From: Thermoleophilia bacterium
Lineage (GTDB): Bacteria > Actinomycetota > Thermoleophilia > Gaiellales > Gaiellaceae
Length of the DNA: 14,881 bases
NCBI GenBank assembly: GCA_025934335.1
Contig: JAICYG010000057.1
Location: 1 to 14,881, forward strand
Direction of reading: 5' to 3'
Made by a program: the position numbers and the translations under genes
Notes under the pieces: generated by a model
Told to the model about the DNA's origin: nothing
The model's database searches: none
The model's input: the letters and a program-made list of their open reading frames with translations, nothing else
Shown: piece after piece, positions 7,168-14,672 of the stretch
Layout of the letters: each line of letters begins with the position of its first letter
How positions within the stretch are numbered: the stretch's first letter is position 1

Positions 7168-8187
7168 CTAGAGCGCGACCAACCGCGTCGCGGTTGCCTT
7201 CCAGGTGGCGACGAGCCGCTCGCCCTCGCGGACGCCGAGCCGGTCGGCCGACTCGGCCGTCACCTCCGCCGTGAGCGGGCCGACGGCGACGCGCACGCGG
7301 TTCCCGAGCCTCGTGACGCTCGCCACCTCTGCCGCGAGGTGGTTCTGCGCCGAGTCGTCCGGGGTGGCACGGGCGAGCGTCACGTCCCACGGGTAGACGA
7401 CGGCCGCGGCCGCGCCCTCGACCGCGTCCGTCGAGAAGACGGTGCCGCCGCCGTCGAGGAGCAGCGTCGTCGTCCCGGTGCCCGCCGTGGCCGTGCCGCG
7501 CAGCAGGTTCGCACCGGTGAGCGCGCCGACGAACGCGTCGGCCGGGCGCGCGACGAGCTCCTCGGGCGAGGCGAGCTGCCTGACGCGCCCGTCGACGACG
7601 ACTCCGACGACGTCGGCGAGCGCCGCGGCGTCCTCGAAGTCGTGCGTCACCACGAGAGCCGGGAGCCCGGCGGAGCGCAGCACCTCGCGCAGCTCGCTGC
7701 GGATGGTCGAGCGCGTGTGCGCGTCGAGCGCCGACAGCGGCTCGTCGAGAAGGAGGACACGCGGCTCGCGCGCGAGTGCCCGCGCAAGCGCGACGCGCTG
7801 CTGCTCGCCGCCGGACAGCGTCGACGGCAGCGCGTCGGCGAGGTGCGCGATCCCGAGCTGCTCGAGCAGCCGGTCGACACTTCCGCCACGCGCCCCGAAC
7901 GCGACGTTGCCGCGCACGGTCAGGTGCGGGAAGAGCGCGTACTGCTGGAACAGCATCCCGACCGGCCGCTCCTCCGGCCGGCGCCACGTGCGCGCGTCGA
8001 ACCACACGTCGCCACCGAGCGCGATCCGCCCGGCCGCCGGTCGCAGCAGGCCCGCGATCGCTCGCAGGACCGTCGACTTGCCGGCACCCGAGGGCCCGAC
8101 GAGCGCCACCGTCCCGCGGACGGCGAGGCTCAGCTCGAGGTCGAAGGCGCGAAGCGGCGTGCGGATGTCTGCGGTGAGAGCGTCCAC
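7168..8187 (-). CDS. modC: Molybdate ABC transporter ATPase ModC
   Basis: A 339-residue ATPase that powers molybdate (or tungstate) import with ModB and ModA. The nucleotide-binding domain is complete: Walker A GPSGAGKST (31-39), Q-loop FQQYALFPH (80-88), ABC signature LSGGEQQR (124-131), Walker B RVLLLDEP (143-150) and switch His182 in VVTHDFED. The C-terminal part, from about residue 270 (NHLAAEVASVTRLGNRVRV onward), is a TOBE/Mop-like domain expected to bind oxyanion, as in ModC. GTG 8187 lies 58 bp inside modB; the beta strand before Walker A needs this N terminus, so the overlap is probably real. A TPP riboswitch follows the stop by 11 bases. Molybdate rather than another anion is supported by the TOBE domains here and in the regulator. 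Confidence 0.9.
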   Translation of the reverse strand: MDALTADIRTPLRAFDLELSLAVRGTVALVGPSGAGKSTVLRAIAGLLRPAAGRIALGGDVWFDARTWRRPEERPVGMLFQQYALFPHLTVRGNVAFGARGGSVDRLLEQLGIAHLADALPSTLSGGEQQRVALARALAREPRVLLLDEPLSALDAHTRSTIRSELREVLRSAGLPALVVTHDFEDAAALADVVGVVVDGRVRQLASPEELVARPADAFVGALTGANLLRGTATAGTGTTTLLLDGGGTVFSTDAVEGAAAAVVYPWDVTLARATPDDSAQNHLAAEVASVTRLGNRVRVAVGPLTAEVTAESADRLGVREGERLVATWKATATRLVAL

Positions 8188-8936
8188 GAGGCTGCGAGCT
8201 TGAGGGCGATGAGGAGAACGGCGCTGACGACGACGAGCAGGCCGCTGATCGCGAGCGTCACGTCGAAGTCGACGTCGAACTCGGCGTAGATCGCGAGCGG
8301 CAGTGTCTGGGTCACCCGCTGCAACGAGCCGGCGAACATGATCGTGGCGCCGAACTCGCCGAGCCCGCGGGCGAACGCGAGCGCCTCCCCGGCGAGGAGG
8401 CCGTTCCGTGCGAGCGGAAGCGCGACGCGAAAGAAGCGGCGTGCGGGGCCGGCGCCGAGCGTCCTCGCCGCGTCCACGAGCTGCGGGTCGACTGCCTCGA
8501 ACGCTGCGATCGCGGCGCGGACGTACAACGGGCCCGAGACGAACGCGACGGCGAGAACGACCGCCGTCTGGGTGAACGGGATCGACGTGTGCAGCACACC
8601 CATGCGTCCGAACGCGACAAGAAGGCCGATGCCGGCCACGGCCGGCGGCAGCACGAGGGGCAACTCGACGGCCGTGACGACGAGCGCGCGCCCCCGGAAC
8701 CGGCGAGTTGCGAGCAGGTAGGCGGCGGGCGTGCCGAGCGCAAGTACGAGTGCCTGGGCGTACACGGTCGTCTTCGCGCTGACCACGAGGGCGTCCACGA
8801 CAACGGGATTCGAGAGCTGCGAGACGAGGGTGCCCGGCGCGACGTGCGTGAAGATCGCGACCACGGGCAGGACGAGGAACGCCAGCACCGCGAGCGCCGC
8901 CGCGAACGTCCCGAGCAGGAAGACGGCGCGGCTCAT
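8130..8936 (-). CDS. modB: Molybdate ABC transporter permease ModB
   Basis: A 268-residue inner-membrane permease of the binding-protein-dependent family, with about five to six hydrophobic segments (near 5-30, 50-75, 85-110, 120-140, 180-205 and 225-250). The cytoplasmic EAA loop that contacts ModC is clear: EAVDPQLVDAARTLGAG (147-163) followed by RRFFRVALPLARNG. GEFGATIMFAGSL (193-205) is characteristic of ModB/CysW-type permeases. The open frame extends upstream to 9434 but is meaningless there because it covers modA. The true start is ATG 8936, which overlaps the modA stop as ATGA. The 3' end overlaps modC by 58 bp. It is one unit with modA and modC. Confidence 0.92.
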   Translation of the reverse strand: MSRAVFLLGTFAAALAVLAFLVLPVVAIFTHVAPGTLVSQLSNPVVVDALVVSAKTTVYAQALVLALGTPAAYLLATRRFRGRALVVTAVELPLVLPPAVAGIGLLVAFGRMGVLHTSIPFTQTAVVLAVAFVSGPLYVRAAIAAFEAVDPQLVDAARTLGAGPARRFFRVALPLARNGLLAGEALAFARGLGEFGATIMFAGSLQRVTQTLPLAIYAEFDVDFDVTLAISGLLVVVSAVLLIALKLAASWTLSPQTSARRFAPSTSS

Positions 8937-9610
8937 CGTCCGGGGCGCGGGAGGAAGCCCGCCTGGAGGAGCTTCGCCTGCGACCGCTTCCCGAGCAGAC
9001 GCTTCACCCACGCCTGCGCGGCGGCGCGATGCTTGCTGGCCGTCACGACGGAGACGGCGTACGCGACCGTCGGCTTCGCCCAGCCCGGGATCGGCACGGT
9101 GCGCACCTTCTTCGCGACCGTGCGCGCGTCGGTGGAATAGACGAAGCCGGCGTCGGCCTCGCCGAGCGCAACCTTGGCGAGCACGCCCCGCACGTCGGGC
9201 TCCTGGCTGACGACGTTGTCGAGCACGTCGGTCAGCTTCAGGCTCTTCAGCACCTGAAGCGTGTACGAGCCGGCCGGCACTGCCGGCGCGGCGACGACGA
9301 GCTTCACGTCGGGCTTGCGCAGATCGGTGACCGAGTGAATGCGGGCGGGGTTCGAGCGCGGCACGATCAGCACCAGGTTGTTGCGCGTGAAGACGACCGG
9401 CTTCGTGACGAGGCGCTTCGCGTACAGCTGCCACGCGAGTGTCGTGTTGGCCGAGGCGAAGACGTCCGCGGGCGCGCCCTGCGTGATCTGCGCCGCGAGC
9501 GTGTTGGAGCCTCCGAACTGGTAACGCGCGGTGCCGTCGATGCGCGGGAAGACGTTCGTCAGCGACGCCGCCGCGAACACCTGGAGCACGACCTGGGCGA
9601 GCGCAGTCAA
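8933..9610 (-). CDS. modA: Molybdate-binding protein ModA, apparently without a signal peptide
   Basis: A 225-residue periplasmic-type solute-binding protein for molybdate or tungstate. Binding segments are conserved: VFAAASLTN (11-19), GGSNTLAAQI (33-42), GAPADVFASANT (46-57), VPAGSYTLQVL (111-121) and DAGFVYSTDA (153-162). The start is TTG 9610, overlapping the regulator stop by 4 bp (TTGA). I translated upstream in the same frame and found no other start. Only eight residues precede the first strand of the mature fold, so no normal signal peptide or lipobox is encoded. GGAG lies just 2 bases before the TTG, so initiation looks weak or coupled. Identity as ModA is strong; how it is exported is unclear. 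Confidence 0.87.
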   Translation of the reverse strand: MTALAQVVLQVFAAASLTNVFPRIDGTARYQFGGSNTLAAQITQGAPADVFASANTTLAWQLYAKRLVTKPVVFTRNNLVLIVPRSNPARIHSVTDLRKPDVKLVVAAPAVPAGSYTLQVLKSLKLTDVLDNVVSQEPDVRGVLAKVALGEADAGFVYSTDARTVAKKVRTVPIPGWAKPTVAYAVSVVTASKHRAAAQAWVKRLLGKRSQAKLLQAGFLPRPGR

Positions 9611-9984
9611 TGCTCCACCATCACGGAGGTCGACTTGACGATTGCGGTCACGCTCATGCCCGGCTTGAGCCCGAGGTCGTCGACGGCGTCGCGCGTGACG
9701 AGCGCGACGACGCGCGCCGGCTCGGTGACGACGAGCTCCACCTGCGCCATCAGCCCGTCCGTCTTCACCTCGGTCACCGTCCCGACGAAGCGGTTGCGCG
9801 CGCTGATCCCGCGCGCGCTGTCCTCGGCGCGCAGCCGCTCGACCTCGGTCGCCGGCACGAGCCGGCGGTTGCTGGAGTCGCGCTCGGTGCGGATCAGGCC
9901 GTCGCGGTCCCAGCGGCGGAGCGTGTCGATGCTGATCCCGAGCCGGCGCGCCGCCTCGGCGGCCGTGTACGTCTGCCTAGGCAT
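9607..9984 (-). CDS. MerR/excisionase-type HTH regulator with C-terminal TOBE (molybdate-binding) domain
   Basis: A 125-residue predicted transcription regulator. Residues 5-52 form a MerR/excisionase-like winged helix-turn-helix (YTAAEAARRLGISIDTLRRW, then a wing with SSNRRLVPATEVERL). Residues 61-124 form a single TOBE/Mop domain (SARNRFVGTVTEV, VTRDAVDDLGLKPGMSVTAIVK) that in molybdopterin-binding and ModE-type proteins binds molybdate. It is the first gene of the mod unit, and its stop overlaps the modA start, so it probably controls its own operon in response to molybdate. ATG 9984 sits 7 bases after a TANNNT box, suggesting a leaderless mRNA, and a palindrome spans the start. It does the job of ModE but has a different DNA-binding domain. 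Activator or repressor is not known. Confidence 0.88.
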   Translation of the reverse strand: MPRQTYTAAEAARRLGISIDTLRRWDRDGLIRTERDSSNRRLVPATEVERLRAEDSARGISARNRFVGTVTEVKTDGLMAQVELVVTEPARVVALVTRDAVDDLGLKPGMSVTAIVKSTSVMVEH

Positions 9985-9997
9985 TGCCTAGACACTA
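9974..9997 (-). promoter_or_regulatory. Leaderless mod-operon promoter with an overlapping palindromic operator candidate
   Basis: On the minus strand, TAGTGT (9997-9992) fits the actinobacterial -10 pattern TANNNT and is followed by exactly 7 bases and then ATG 9984, so transcription should begin at or next to the start codon. Overlapping it is the perfect inverted repeat CTAGGCA-T-TGCCTAG (9977-9991). The same stretch also reads as two direct copies of TGCCTAG, 11 bp apart (9974 and 9985), about one helical turn. A bound dimer would cover the start site. No -35 match is seen; that region falls in the 3' end of the upstream gene. Confidence 0.55.
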
Positions 9998-10005
9998 CCG
10001 CAGCG

Positions 10006-10497
10006 CTACCCCCAGCGCGGCCCGACCGGGTCGAAGGCATTCGCGAGCACGACCGCGCCGTCGAGCGCGGCCGACAGGTGCCGCTTCTGCACCGGGAGCG
10101 CCCAGGCGGCGAGCTCCGCGACGTCGTCCGCGTCGCCGCGAGCGGCGAGCGCGGCGACGGCCGACCACACGGCCACTTCCGCGGCCTCGCCCATCGCCAG
10201 GAACGTCCACGCGCGCAGCGGGTCGGTGCCCGCCCTGAACCACGCTCCGATGAGATCGGCACCGGTCTCGTGCGTCGAGGTCGCGTGGGCCCGCAGCTCG
10301 TCGGAGAGCTCCTCGGGCAACTGACGCTCGAGCAGGAGACAGCGCGCGCGGGTCTCCTCCGCGTCGTCCTGCATCGTCTCGAGCTCGCGCAGAAGGATGC
10401 TTTCGAGGACGCGCTCCGACACCTTCGCCGTCACCACCGAAGCCGACATCGCGAGCCCGTGCGCCTCTGCCAGCTTCTGCTGCAGCACCGTCAACAA
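10006..10497 (-). CDS. Conserved-looking helical protein of unknown function, coupled to qcrB
   Basis: A 163-residue soluble protein, alanine- and leucine-rich and almost wholly helical by eye, with helices near 3-28, 30-60, 64-90, 93-120 and 122-153. It has no signal peptide, membrane segment or cysteine pair (one cysteine, at 53). The pattern of acids and histidines (Glu11/His13, Glu47/Glu48, Glu104/Glu107, His140) would suit a ferritin-like four-helix bundle, but the classical ExxH spacing is absent, so this is only a suggestion. The start is TTG 10497, one base after the cytochrome b stop; TTG 10494 and GTG 10488 are alternatives. Coding is supported by strong third-position GC bias and tight packing. 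I do not recognise the family. Confidence 0.65.
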   Translation of the reverse strand: MLTVLQQKLAEAHGLAMSASVVTAKVSERVLESILLRELETMQDDAEETRARCLLLERQLPEELSDELRAHATSTHETGADLIGAWFRAGTDPLRAWTFLAMGEAAEVAVWSAVAALAARGDADDVAELAAWALPVQKRHLSAALDGAVVLANAFDPVGPRWG

Positions 10498-10498
10498 C

Positions 10499-11872
10499 TC
10501 AGATCACGTCCGTTGTTTCCGCGAGCGCCTTCGCGCGGTGCTCCGCCCGCTTGCGCATCCGCTCCGACTCCTCGCCGTGCTGCAACTCGATGCAGACGCG
10601 GTGGGCGATCAGCCCGACGATCACCGGCACCACCCAGATGGCGACGCGGAAGACCCAGATCATCGTCACGTAGTCGACGTCGAACATCACCGTCACTCGG
10701 TCGAGGCCGCCGGCGACGAAGATCATCGACACCCAGGTGAACATGCCGAGCCCGATCGCCGTACGGAGCGGCGCGTCGCGCGGCCGGTCGAGCAGGTTGT
10801 GGTAGCCGTAGTCGTGCGTGATCCACCGGCGCTCCGCGAGCGGCCAGAGGGCGAGGAAGCCGAAGACGATCAGCGGGAACAGCGCGCCGCCCCAGAACGG
10901 GTTCGGGACGAGCGTGTAGCCGCCGATCGTCAGGTCGAAGCTCGGCACGAGGCGGAGCGCGCCGATCAGCCAGCCGAGGTACCAGTCGGGCTGCGCGCCG
11001 TTCGTCGAGAGGTAGGTGTGATACGGGCCCCAGAGCCAGATCGGGTTGATCTGGACGAGCCCCCCGAGCAGGAAGAGGACGCCGGCCGTGACGAGCAGCA
11101 GGCCGAGCGAGCGCGGCGTCTGCCCCGGGAACATCGGCACGCCGACGATCTTCCGCTGCGTCTGCCGCGGCTCCGACCGGAACTGTGTGTGGTGCTTGAG
11201 CGCGACGAGCCCGAGGTGCGCCGCAAGCAGCGCGGCGATCAGCGCGGGGAACAGGAAGACGTGCGCGATGTACATGCGCGAGAAGAACGCATCGGTGCCG
11301 GGGAAGGGGCCGTTCCAGATCAGCTCCGCGAGATTCGCGCCGACGATCGGGATCGAGAGGGCGACGGCGTACCCGATCGCGAGGCCCATGCCCGAGAGCA
11401 GGTCGTCGGCGAGCGAGTAGCCGAGGTAGCCCTCGAGCAGCGAGATCATCAGCATCCCGAGGCCGAGCAGGTAGGTCAGCTCGCGCGGCTTCCGGTACGC
11501 GCCCGTGAAAAAGACGCGCAGCAGGTGGAGGAGGATCGCGGCGACGAAGACGTCCGCGGCCCAGTGATGCGTCTGCCGGATCAGGAGTCCCGCGCGGACG
11601 GAGGTCGAGATGTCCAGCACCGAGTGGTAGGCCTCGGTCATGTGCTGGCCGCGCAACGGCGCGTACGGGCCGTGGTAGGTGACGTCCTTCGTCGAGTCGC
11701 TGTAGAAGAGCGCCAGGTACGTCCCGGTCGCGACGAGTGTGATGAACGCGTAGAGCGCGACCTCGCCGAGGAGGAACGACCAGTGGTCGGGGAAGAGGTA
11801 CCGCAGCGCCTTGCGCAGGAGCGGCGCGTCTCCGGTTCGCTGGTCGAGGAACCTGACGGCCTTCCTGATCAC
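10499..11872 (-). CDS. qcrB: Cytochrome b subunit of the cytochrome bc1 complex (QcrB)
   Basis: A 457-residue integral-membrane diheme subunit that oxidises menaquinol and passes one electron to the Rieske protein and one across the membrane. Axial heme ligands are visible: His102 and His116 in THHWAADVFVAAILLHLL, and His204 and His219 in the fourth helix. The 14- and 15-residue spacings match b6-type and actinobacterial proteins rather than mitochondrial ones. The quinol-oxidation motif is PDWY (295-298), the Gram-positive form of PEWY. N- and C-terminal parts are fused in one chain, and a charged cytosolic tail follows the last helix. The open frame reaches 12358, but the start is GTG 11872, overlapping the Rieske stop as GTGA and giving MIRKAVRFLD. 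Confidence 0.94.
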   Translation of the reverse strand: MIRKAVRFLDQRTGDAPLLRKALRYLFPDHWSFLLGEVALYAFITLVATGTYLALFYSDSTKDVTYHGPYAPLRGQHMTEAYHSVLDISTSVRAGLLIRQTHHWAADVFVAAILLHLLRVFFTGAYRKPRELTYLLGLGMLMISLLEGYLGYSLADDLLSGMGLAIGYAVALSIPIVGANLAELIWNGPFPGTDAFFSRMYIAHVFLFPALIAALLAAHLGLVALKHHTQFRSEPRQTQRKIVGVPMFPGQTPRSLGLLLVTAGVLFLLGGLVQINPIWLWGPYHTYLSTNGAQPDWYLGWLIGALRLVPSFDLTIGGYTLVPNPFWGGALFPLIVFGFLALWPLAERRWITHDYGYHNLLDRPRDAPLRTAIGLGMFTWVSMIFVAGGLDRVTVMFDVDYVTMIWVFRVAIWVVPVIVGLIAHRVCIELQHGEESERMRKRAEHRAKALAETTDVI

Positions 11873-12867
11873 GACGGCGGGTTCGCCTTCCAGAGCCGCA
11901 CGCCCCACCACGAGGGCCCGACCGGCCCGTCGAAGTTGCCGGCCGCGCGGAGGCCGCCGGAGGAGTCGATGCTGAGCGGCAGCATCGGCAGCTTGCGACC
12001 GGCCGGCCCGAAGAGCACGCTGCCGCCGTCGGCCGGATCGAACGTCGAGTAGTGGCAGGGGCAGACGAGCGCCGGTTTCGGGTCGGTCGGCTCGAACATC
12101 GGCGTGCGGTAGAGCGAGATCGCGCAGCCGGCGTGCGTGCAGATCTTCGAGTAGGCGACGATGCCGTCGGCCGGATAGCGCGCGAGTTGCGCCGGCAGCT
12201 GGAAGCGATCCTTCGGCAGCCGCACGAGCACCACCGATGAGCCGAGATCCTCCTTGTCCGCGCCCTCGGGGAAAGCGGTGTAGAACGTGCCCTCCTCGAT
12301 GTCGCTCGCGCGCCACGGCCGGTCGTCCTCGTCGACGAGGCGGCGGCCGCGGCGCCACGGCGTGCCGAGCAGCGGCCCGACGCGGAACACCGGCCCCAGC
12401 GAGACGACGGGTGTCAGCAGTGCCACGCCGAGCGCCGCGCCCGCGCCGCCGAGCGAGAGCAGGAAGAGGCGCTTCCGCGTCAGGCGGTCGCCGCTCTCCT
12501 CGACGACCTGCACGAGCGTCTCCTGTTCCTCGGGGTGCTCCTCCGCCGGGTAGTCCTCCTCGATCTCCTCGGTGACGATCAGGTGCCTGCCCGTGACGAC
12601 GAGCGCGGCGCCGATCAGCACGAACGAGAGACCGAGCGAGAGCCCGAGGAACTGCGTCTCGTGCGGGATGTGCTTCGCGAGCCCGTAGACGAGCGGAAAG
12701 GCGATCGCGGCGAGCGCGCCGAGCCCGAGGAGCGACACGGCCACGAGCTCCCAGCCCGGCCTGCCCGGCTTCTCCGGGATGATCCGCTCGCGCTCCGGCA
12801 GCCGAGGCCGCCCCCGGCCGAAGAGCAGCACCGCGGTCGAGACGAGGAGGTCTCGCGCCCTACTCAC
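11869..12867 (-). CDS. qcrA: Rieske iron-sulfur subunit of the cytochrome bc1 complex (QcrA)
   Basis: A 332-residue membrane-anchored 2Fe-2S protein that takes an electron from menaquinol at cytochrome b and passes it to QcrC. The C-terminal Rieske fold has both cluster motifs: CTHAGC (Cys243, His245, Cys248) and CPCHYSTFD (Cys269, Cys271, His272). Cys248 and Cys271 would form the usual disulfide. Three hydrophobic segments (about 40-62, 72-92 and 133-157) match the three-helix anchor of actinobacterial QcrA, unlike the single helix in proteobacteria. An acidic linker (EEIEEDYPAEEHPEEQE) lies between helices two and three. GTG 12867 overlaps the qcrC stop by 8 bp, and the 3' end overlaps qcrB by 4 bp. 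Confidence 0.95.
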   Translation of the reverse strand: MSRARDLLVSTAVLLFGRGRPRLPERERIIPEKPGRPGWELVAVSLLGLGALAAIAFPLVYGLAKHIPHETQFLGLSLGLSFVLIGAALVVTGRHLIVTEEIEEDYPAEEHPEEQETLVQVVEESGDRLTRKRLFLLSLGGAGAALGVALLTPVVSLGPVFRVGPLLGTPWRRGRRLVDEDDRPWRASDIEEGTFYTAFPEGADKEDLGSSVVLVRLPKDRFQLPAQLARYPADGIVAYSKICTHAGCAISLYRTPMFEPTDPKPALVCPCHYSTFDPADGGSVLFGPAGRKLPMLPLSIDSSGGLRAAGNFDGPVGPSWWGVRLWKANPPS

Positions 12868-13630
12868 CGTGGAGCCGCTTTCCGATCATCAGGCACGTGA
12901 AGACGAGCGCGAGCGCGGCGATGAACCACGTGACGAGCCCCTCGGGCAGCGGGCCGAGGTGGCCGATCGCCCAGCCGCCACGGTCGTCGGGGTTCTTCGT
13001 GTACTCGACGTAGCGGATGATCGAGTCGAGCTCGTGCGGGCTGATCTGATTGCGCGAGAACGTCGGCATCACGTTCGGCCCGATCCGAACGGCCTCGGCG
13101 ACCTGAACCGCCGTCGCGTTCTCGAGCGCCGGCGGCACCGCCCCGGTCACGTAGCCGCCCTCCGCCATCACCTGATGGCAGCCGGCGCAGTTGTCGGTGA
13201 AGAGGTGCTGCCCGAGGCTGATGTCGCCACGCTCGGGGTGCGGCTGCGGGATCGGCGGCCCGCCGCCGAGCGATGCGACGTACGCGATCAGCGAGCGCAG
13301 CTGCTGCTCGTCGAAGATGACGGTCGAGCGCCGCGGCTGCAGCCCGATCTTCTGCAGCGGCATGTAGCCGGTGCGCAGGTAGAAGTCTGCTGCGCGGGCG
13401 CCGACGCCGCGGAGAGGCGGCGCGACGACGTGCTGCTGGGTCTGCGCGCGGCCCGGCCCCGCGCCGATCTGCCGCGCCGGGTGCACGCCGCTCCCGTTCA
13501 TGCCGTGGCAGGACACGCAGTAGCGGCCGTACAGGTGCTCGCCCTGCTTCACGCTCGGCGCGGCGGCCGCGGCCGGGACGAGGACGAGCGCCGCGAGCAG
13601 CGCGACGAGGGCTCTCAGCTCTGCCGGCAT
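12860..13630 (-). CDS. qcrC: Diheme cytochrome c subunit of the cytochrome bc1 complex (QcrC)
   Basis: A 256-residue membrane-anchored diheme cytochrome c that in actinobacteria links bc1 directly to the aa3 oxidase, replacing soluble cytochrome c. A signal peptide (1-24, ending in an alanine run) is followed by heme motif CVSCH (38-42) with probable Met90 ligand in GYMP, then CAGCH (148-152) with probable Met188 in NVMP. A C-terminal helix (about 230-250) anchors it, with a short basic cytosolic tail. The open frame extends to 13987, but ATG 13630 is chosen because the signal peptide starts there. This start overlaps the preceding gene by 16 bp. Confidence 0.94.
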   Translation of the reverse strand: MPAELRALVALLAALVLVPAAAAAPSVKQGEHLYGRYCVSCHGMNGSGVHPARQIGAGPGRAQTQQHVVAPPLRGVGARAADFYLRTGYMPLQKIGLQPRRSTVIFDEQQLRSLIAYVASLGGGPPIPQPHPERGDISLGQHLFTDNCAGCHQVMAEGGYVTGAVPPALENATAVQVAEAVRIGPNVMPTFSRNQISPHELDSIIRYVEYTKNPDDRGGWAIGHLGPLPEGLVTWFIAALALVFTCLMIGKRLHGE

Positions 13631-14016
13631 GCGATGTTGGCGAGGTTTGCGGAGCCGTCCAGCAGGACGATCATCAGCAGGAGCAGGTTCGTGATCAGCG
13701 CGGCGGCGGCGAAGAAGTGGAGGCGGCCGGGCTTGACGTCGTCCTTCTCGTCGGGCGGCGTCGGCCCGGTGCCGAACTCCTTGCCGCGCGTCTGCATGAA
13801 GACGATCGCCGCGCAGGCGCCGGCGACGATGATCACCGCCGCCGAGGCGCCCATCAGCGCCCCCTGCCAGACCGGGATCGAGATCCCGAAGCTCCTGCCG
13901 GCGACGTTGCAGTGGGCTTGGGTGATCCCGACGCCGGTCACGTGGTTGCCGGTCCACGCGGCAGCTCCCGCGAGCAGGCCGACCCACTGCAGGACTCCGA
14001 GTCGCCGCAGGCTCAT
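13615..14016 (-). CDS. Three-helix membrane protein of unknown function between ctaE and qcrC
   Basis: A 133-residue membrane protein with hydrophobic helices at about 7-23, 50-74 and 98-119, and a charged loop with a PPDEKDD stretch (75-97). By the positive-inside rule the N terminus and that loop are cytosolic. That puts Cys36 (AHCNVAG) and Cys130 (NIACRQS), its only cysteines apart from Cys68 inside helix two, on the outer face, where they could form a disulfide. ATG 14016 overlaps the ctaE stop as ATGA, and the gene ends 16 bp inside qcrC. The location suggests an accessory subunit or assembly factor of the bc1-aa3 supercomplex; it could be a small oxidase subunit IV equivalent. I do not recognise the family. 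Confidence 0.75.
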   Translation of the reverse strand: MSLRRLGVLQWVGLLAGAAAWTGNHVTGVGITQAHCNVAGRSFGISIPVWQGALMGASAAVIIVAGACAAIVFMQTRGKEFGTGPTPPDEKDDVKPGRLHFFAAAALITNLLLLMIVLLDGSANLANIACRQS

Positions 14017-14672
14017 CCGACGGCCGCCGACGTGATCGCCCCGATCACGATCCAGGTGAGGATGTTGACGAAGTGCGTGTACCAGGTGATCGCCTGAAGA
14101 GCGTTCGCCCGGTAGGTGGTGAGCCCGCGGGCGAGCTTCCAGAGGAGCCAGACGTAGAAGAGGATCCCGACGAAGACATGTGCGTGGTCGGCGCCGAGCA
14201 GCACGTAGTGGATCGAGCTGTACGCGTCGCGGTCGACCGGCATCTTCTTCAGCTCCTCGGCGAAGTCGTAGACCTCGTAGGCGAAGTACCCGGACTGCAC
14301 GAGGAGCGCGGTCGCGATCAGCATGCGTGTCGTGCCGAGGATGCCGTTCCGTGCGGCGCGCCACGCGCCCTGCATCAGGAAGCTCGTCGTCGAGAGGACC
14401 GCGACGAAGATGATCGGCACGATCACCCTCGGCTCCGGGTCGCCCGGGCGCGGCCAGTGCGCGTTGTTGAAGCGGAGGTAGAAGAACGTGCCGATGAACG
14501 CCGCGAAGAGCATGCCCTCGCTGGCGAAGAGCATCACCATGCCCCACCAGGCGGAGGGCGGCCCCGTCCTGCGTGCGAGGGCGCGCGACACGGCCGCGCG
14601 ATCCGCCGCCGCCGTCGTCCGCGGGACGTCTCCGACCCGCCGCTGCCCCGCGATGAAGTCGCCGGCGCTCAT
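14013..14672 (-). CDS. ctaE: Cytochrome c oxidase subunit III (CtaE)
   Basis: A 219-residue inner-membrane subunit of the aa3-type cytochrome c oxidase, which stabilises the catalytic core and supports proton uptake. Five hydrophobic segments follow a hydrophilic, arginine-rich N terminus of about 40 residues. Typical motifs are WWGMVMLFASEGMLFAAF (43-60, with conserved Glu52), GADHAHVFVGI (160-170) and WYTHFVNILTW (197-207). ATG 14672 is chosen because CGGAGCGGGCT gives a GGAG six bases upstream; an ATG seven codons earlier (14693) lies inside the tandem repeat and has no better support. The order ctaE-qcrCAB is the actinobacterial one. Subunits I and II are not in the window and probably lie to the right. 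Confidence 0.93.
   Translation of the reverse strand: MSAGDFIAGQRRVGDVPRTTAAADRAAVSRALARRTGPPSAWWGMVMLFASEGMLFAAFIGTFFYLRFNNAHWPRPGDPEPRVIVPIIFVAVLSTTSFLMQGAWRAARNGILGTTRMLIATALLVQSGYFAYEVYDFAEELKKMPVDRDAYSSIHYVLLGADHAHVFVGILFYVWLLWKLARGLTTYRANALQAITWYTHFVNILTWIVIGAITSAAVG

Noticed and set aside
8937..9434. N-terminal extension of modB to 9434
   Set aside because: This stretch lies within modA in another frame and has shadow composition; ATG 8936 gives a normal ModB with an ATGA overlap.
10397..12052. 551-residue plus-strand open frame opposite qcrB
   Set aside because: It has the same Arg/Glu/Asp-rich antisense composition; the opposite strand encodes cytochrome b with all heme ligands.
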